Part shown: in pieces, positions 63,576 through 64,000 of the stretch
Layout of the letters: each line of letters opens with the position of its first letter
Position numbering within the stretch: position 1 is the first letter of the stretch
Assembly (NCBI RefSeq): GCF_016595675.1
Contig: NZ_JAENJH010000001.1
Location: forward strand, 124,001-188,000
DNA from: Prauserella cavernicola
GTDB lineage: Bacteria; Actinomycetota; Actinomycetes; Mycobacteriales; Pseudonocardiaceae
Length of the DNA stretch: 64,000 nucleotides
Direction: 5' to 3'
Translations under genes and position numbers: made by a program
The notes under the pieces: generated by a model
Database searches by the model: none
The model's input: only the letters and a program-made list of their open reading frames with translations
Told to the model about the DNA's origin: nothing

Positions 63576-63601
63576 GTGGGCGGCGCGCGGCGGCCTGGGG
63601 G

Positions 63602-64000
63602 TTACGGGAGGGTGCGGGAGAGGGCCAGGGCCGCCGTGCGGACCGCCGGGGCGACCCGGTCGGGTCGCAGGCGGCTCGTCCAGCCCGACAGCGAGATCGC
63701 GGCGCGTGCCGCGCCGTCGGCGCCCCGCAGCGGGCTCGCCACGCACACCACCCCGGCGCCGGACTCCTCGCGGTCGTAGGCGAGCCCCTCCTCGCGGACC
63801 CGGGCGAGCTGCCTGCGCAGGATCCCCGGCCCTGACACGGTCCGCTCACTCACCCGAGCCAGCCCCGCCCCCAGCACCGAGTCCACAGTGGACTCCGGGG
63901 AGAACGCCAGTATCGCCTTGCCCACGGCCGTCGCGTGCGCCGGGAACCGGCCGCCCACCCGCGAGGGCAGGGCGGGCGCGTCGGGGCCGCGCAGGATGTC
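63602..64000 (-). CDS. IclR-family regulator, C-terminal part (5' end beyond window)
   Basis: The frame stays open to the window edge (133 codons). RFPAHATAVGKAILAFSPE and GVVCVASPLRGADGAARAAISLSG are the IclR ligand-binding domain; the DNA-binding part is missing only because of the window edge. Convergent with xylA. Confidence 0.9.
   Translation of the reverse strand, partial: DILRGPDAPALPSRVGGRFPAHATAVGKAILAFSPESTVDSVLGAGLARVSERTVSGPGILRRQLARVREEGLAYDREESGAGVVCVASPLRGADGAARAAISLSGWTSRLRPDRVAPAVRTAALALSRTLP

Overview
The window reads as chromosome of a high-GC actinomycete, most likely Pseudonocardiaceae (Amycolatopsis/Saccharomonospora/Prauserella type). The grounds are the very high GC, frequent GTG starts and ATGA/GTGA couplings, a conservon (cvn) operon, an AfsR/SARP-type regulator, a MshC-like ligase, a DprE2-like reductase, WS/DGAT acyltransferase and a DevR/DevS (DosR) hypoxia-type system. 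No rRNA, tRNA, transposase, integrase or CRISPR array was recognised. Genes are tightly packed; the gene-free stretches over 300 bases are 3724-4077, about 18000-18330, 51647-52175 and 62967-63601.

Layout. 1-3723: end of a branched-chain amino-acid/amide-type ABC uptake operon (LivF end, LivH, LivM, binding lipoprotein). 4078-5223: MshC/CysRS-like ligase. 5346-13707: small-acid catabolism genes: CoA-transferase and crotonase, IclR regulator, MatC-type carrier, serine-glyoxylate aminotransferase, and a GlcD-GlcF-type fused FAD/Fe-S dehydrogenase. 13717-17993: LysR, EamA exporter, PLP decarboxylase, BluB and a small anti-sigma-type ATPase. 18331-23577: a conservon (kinase-like, roadblock, DUF742, GTPase) followed by two styrene-monooxygenase-like flavoproteins in place of the usual P450. 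23720-29675: AfsR-like regulator behind a multi-TM patatin-like protein. 29865-32717 and 38201-46348: USPs, an Rv1733c-like membrane protein, alcohol dehydrogenase, WS/DGAT, two Acg-like nitroreductases, a DevS-like sensor, two DevR-like regulators and a PNPOx-like protein. This matches the mycobacterial dormancy regulon in gene content, and five GGG-N8-CCC (or near) palindromes lie in front of its genes. 32742-37662: DUF3048 protein and a FtsX-type ABC system with two ATPases. 46441-51646: an operon of two family-2B encapsulin shell proteins, a polyprenyl diphosphate synthase and a long IspH. 52176-61693: membrane and secreted proteins, a MarR/MBL/frameshifted monooxygenase group, DprE2-like SDR, methyltransferase, glyoxalase-II-like hydrolase, PPOX protein and a ROK repressor facing xylA. 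63602-64000: C-terminal part of a second IclR regulator.

The most notable systems are (1) the two-shell encapsulin operon carrying isoprenoid enzymes, beside the dormancy-type regulon; (2) the conservon ending in twin StyA-like monooxygenases without a visible reductase; (3) the DevR-box regulon; (4) arrays of about 21-bp GCGAGTCCCCCGCTC units, four of them placed just after stop codons so that two convergent gene pairs are flanked by large inverted repeats; (5) a patatin-like protein whose catalytic half-sites are separated by a membrane block. All functional statements rest on reading motifs and on family knowledge; no database search was run.
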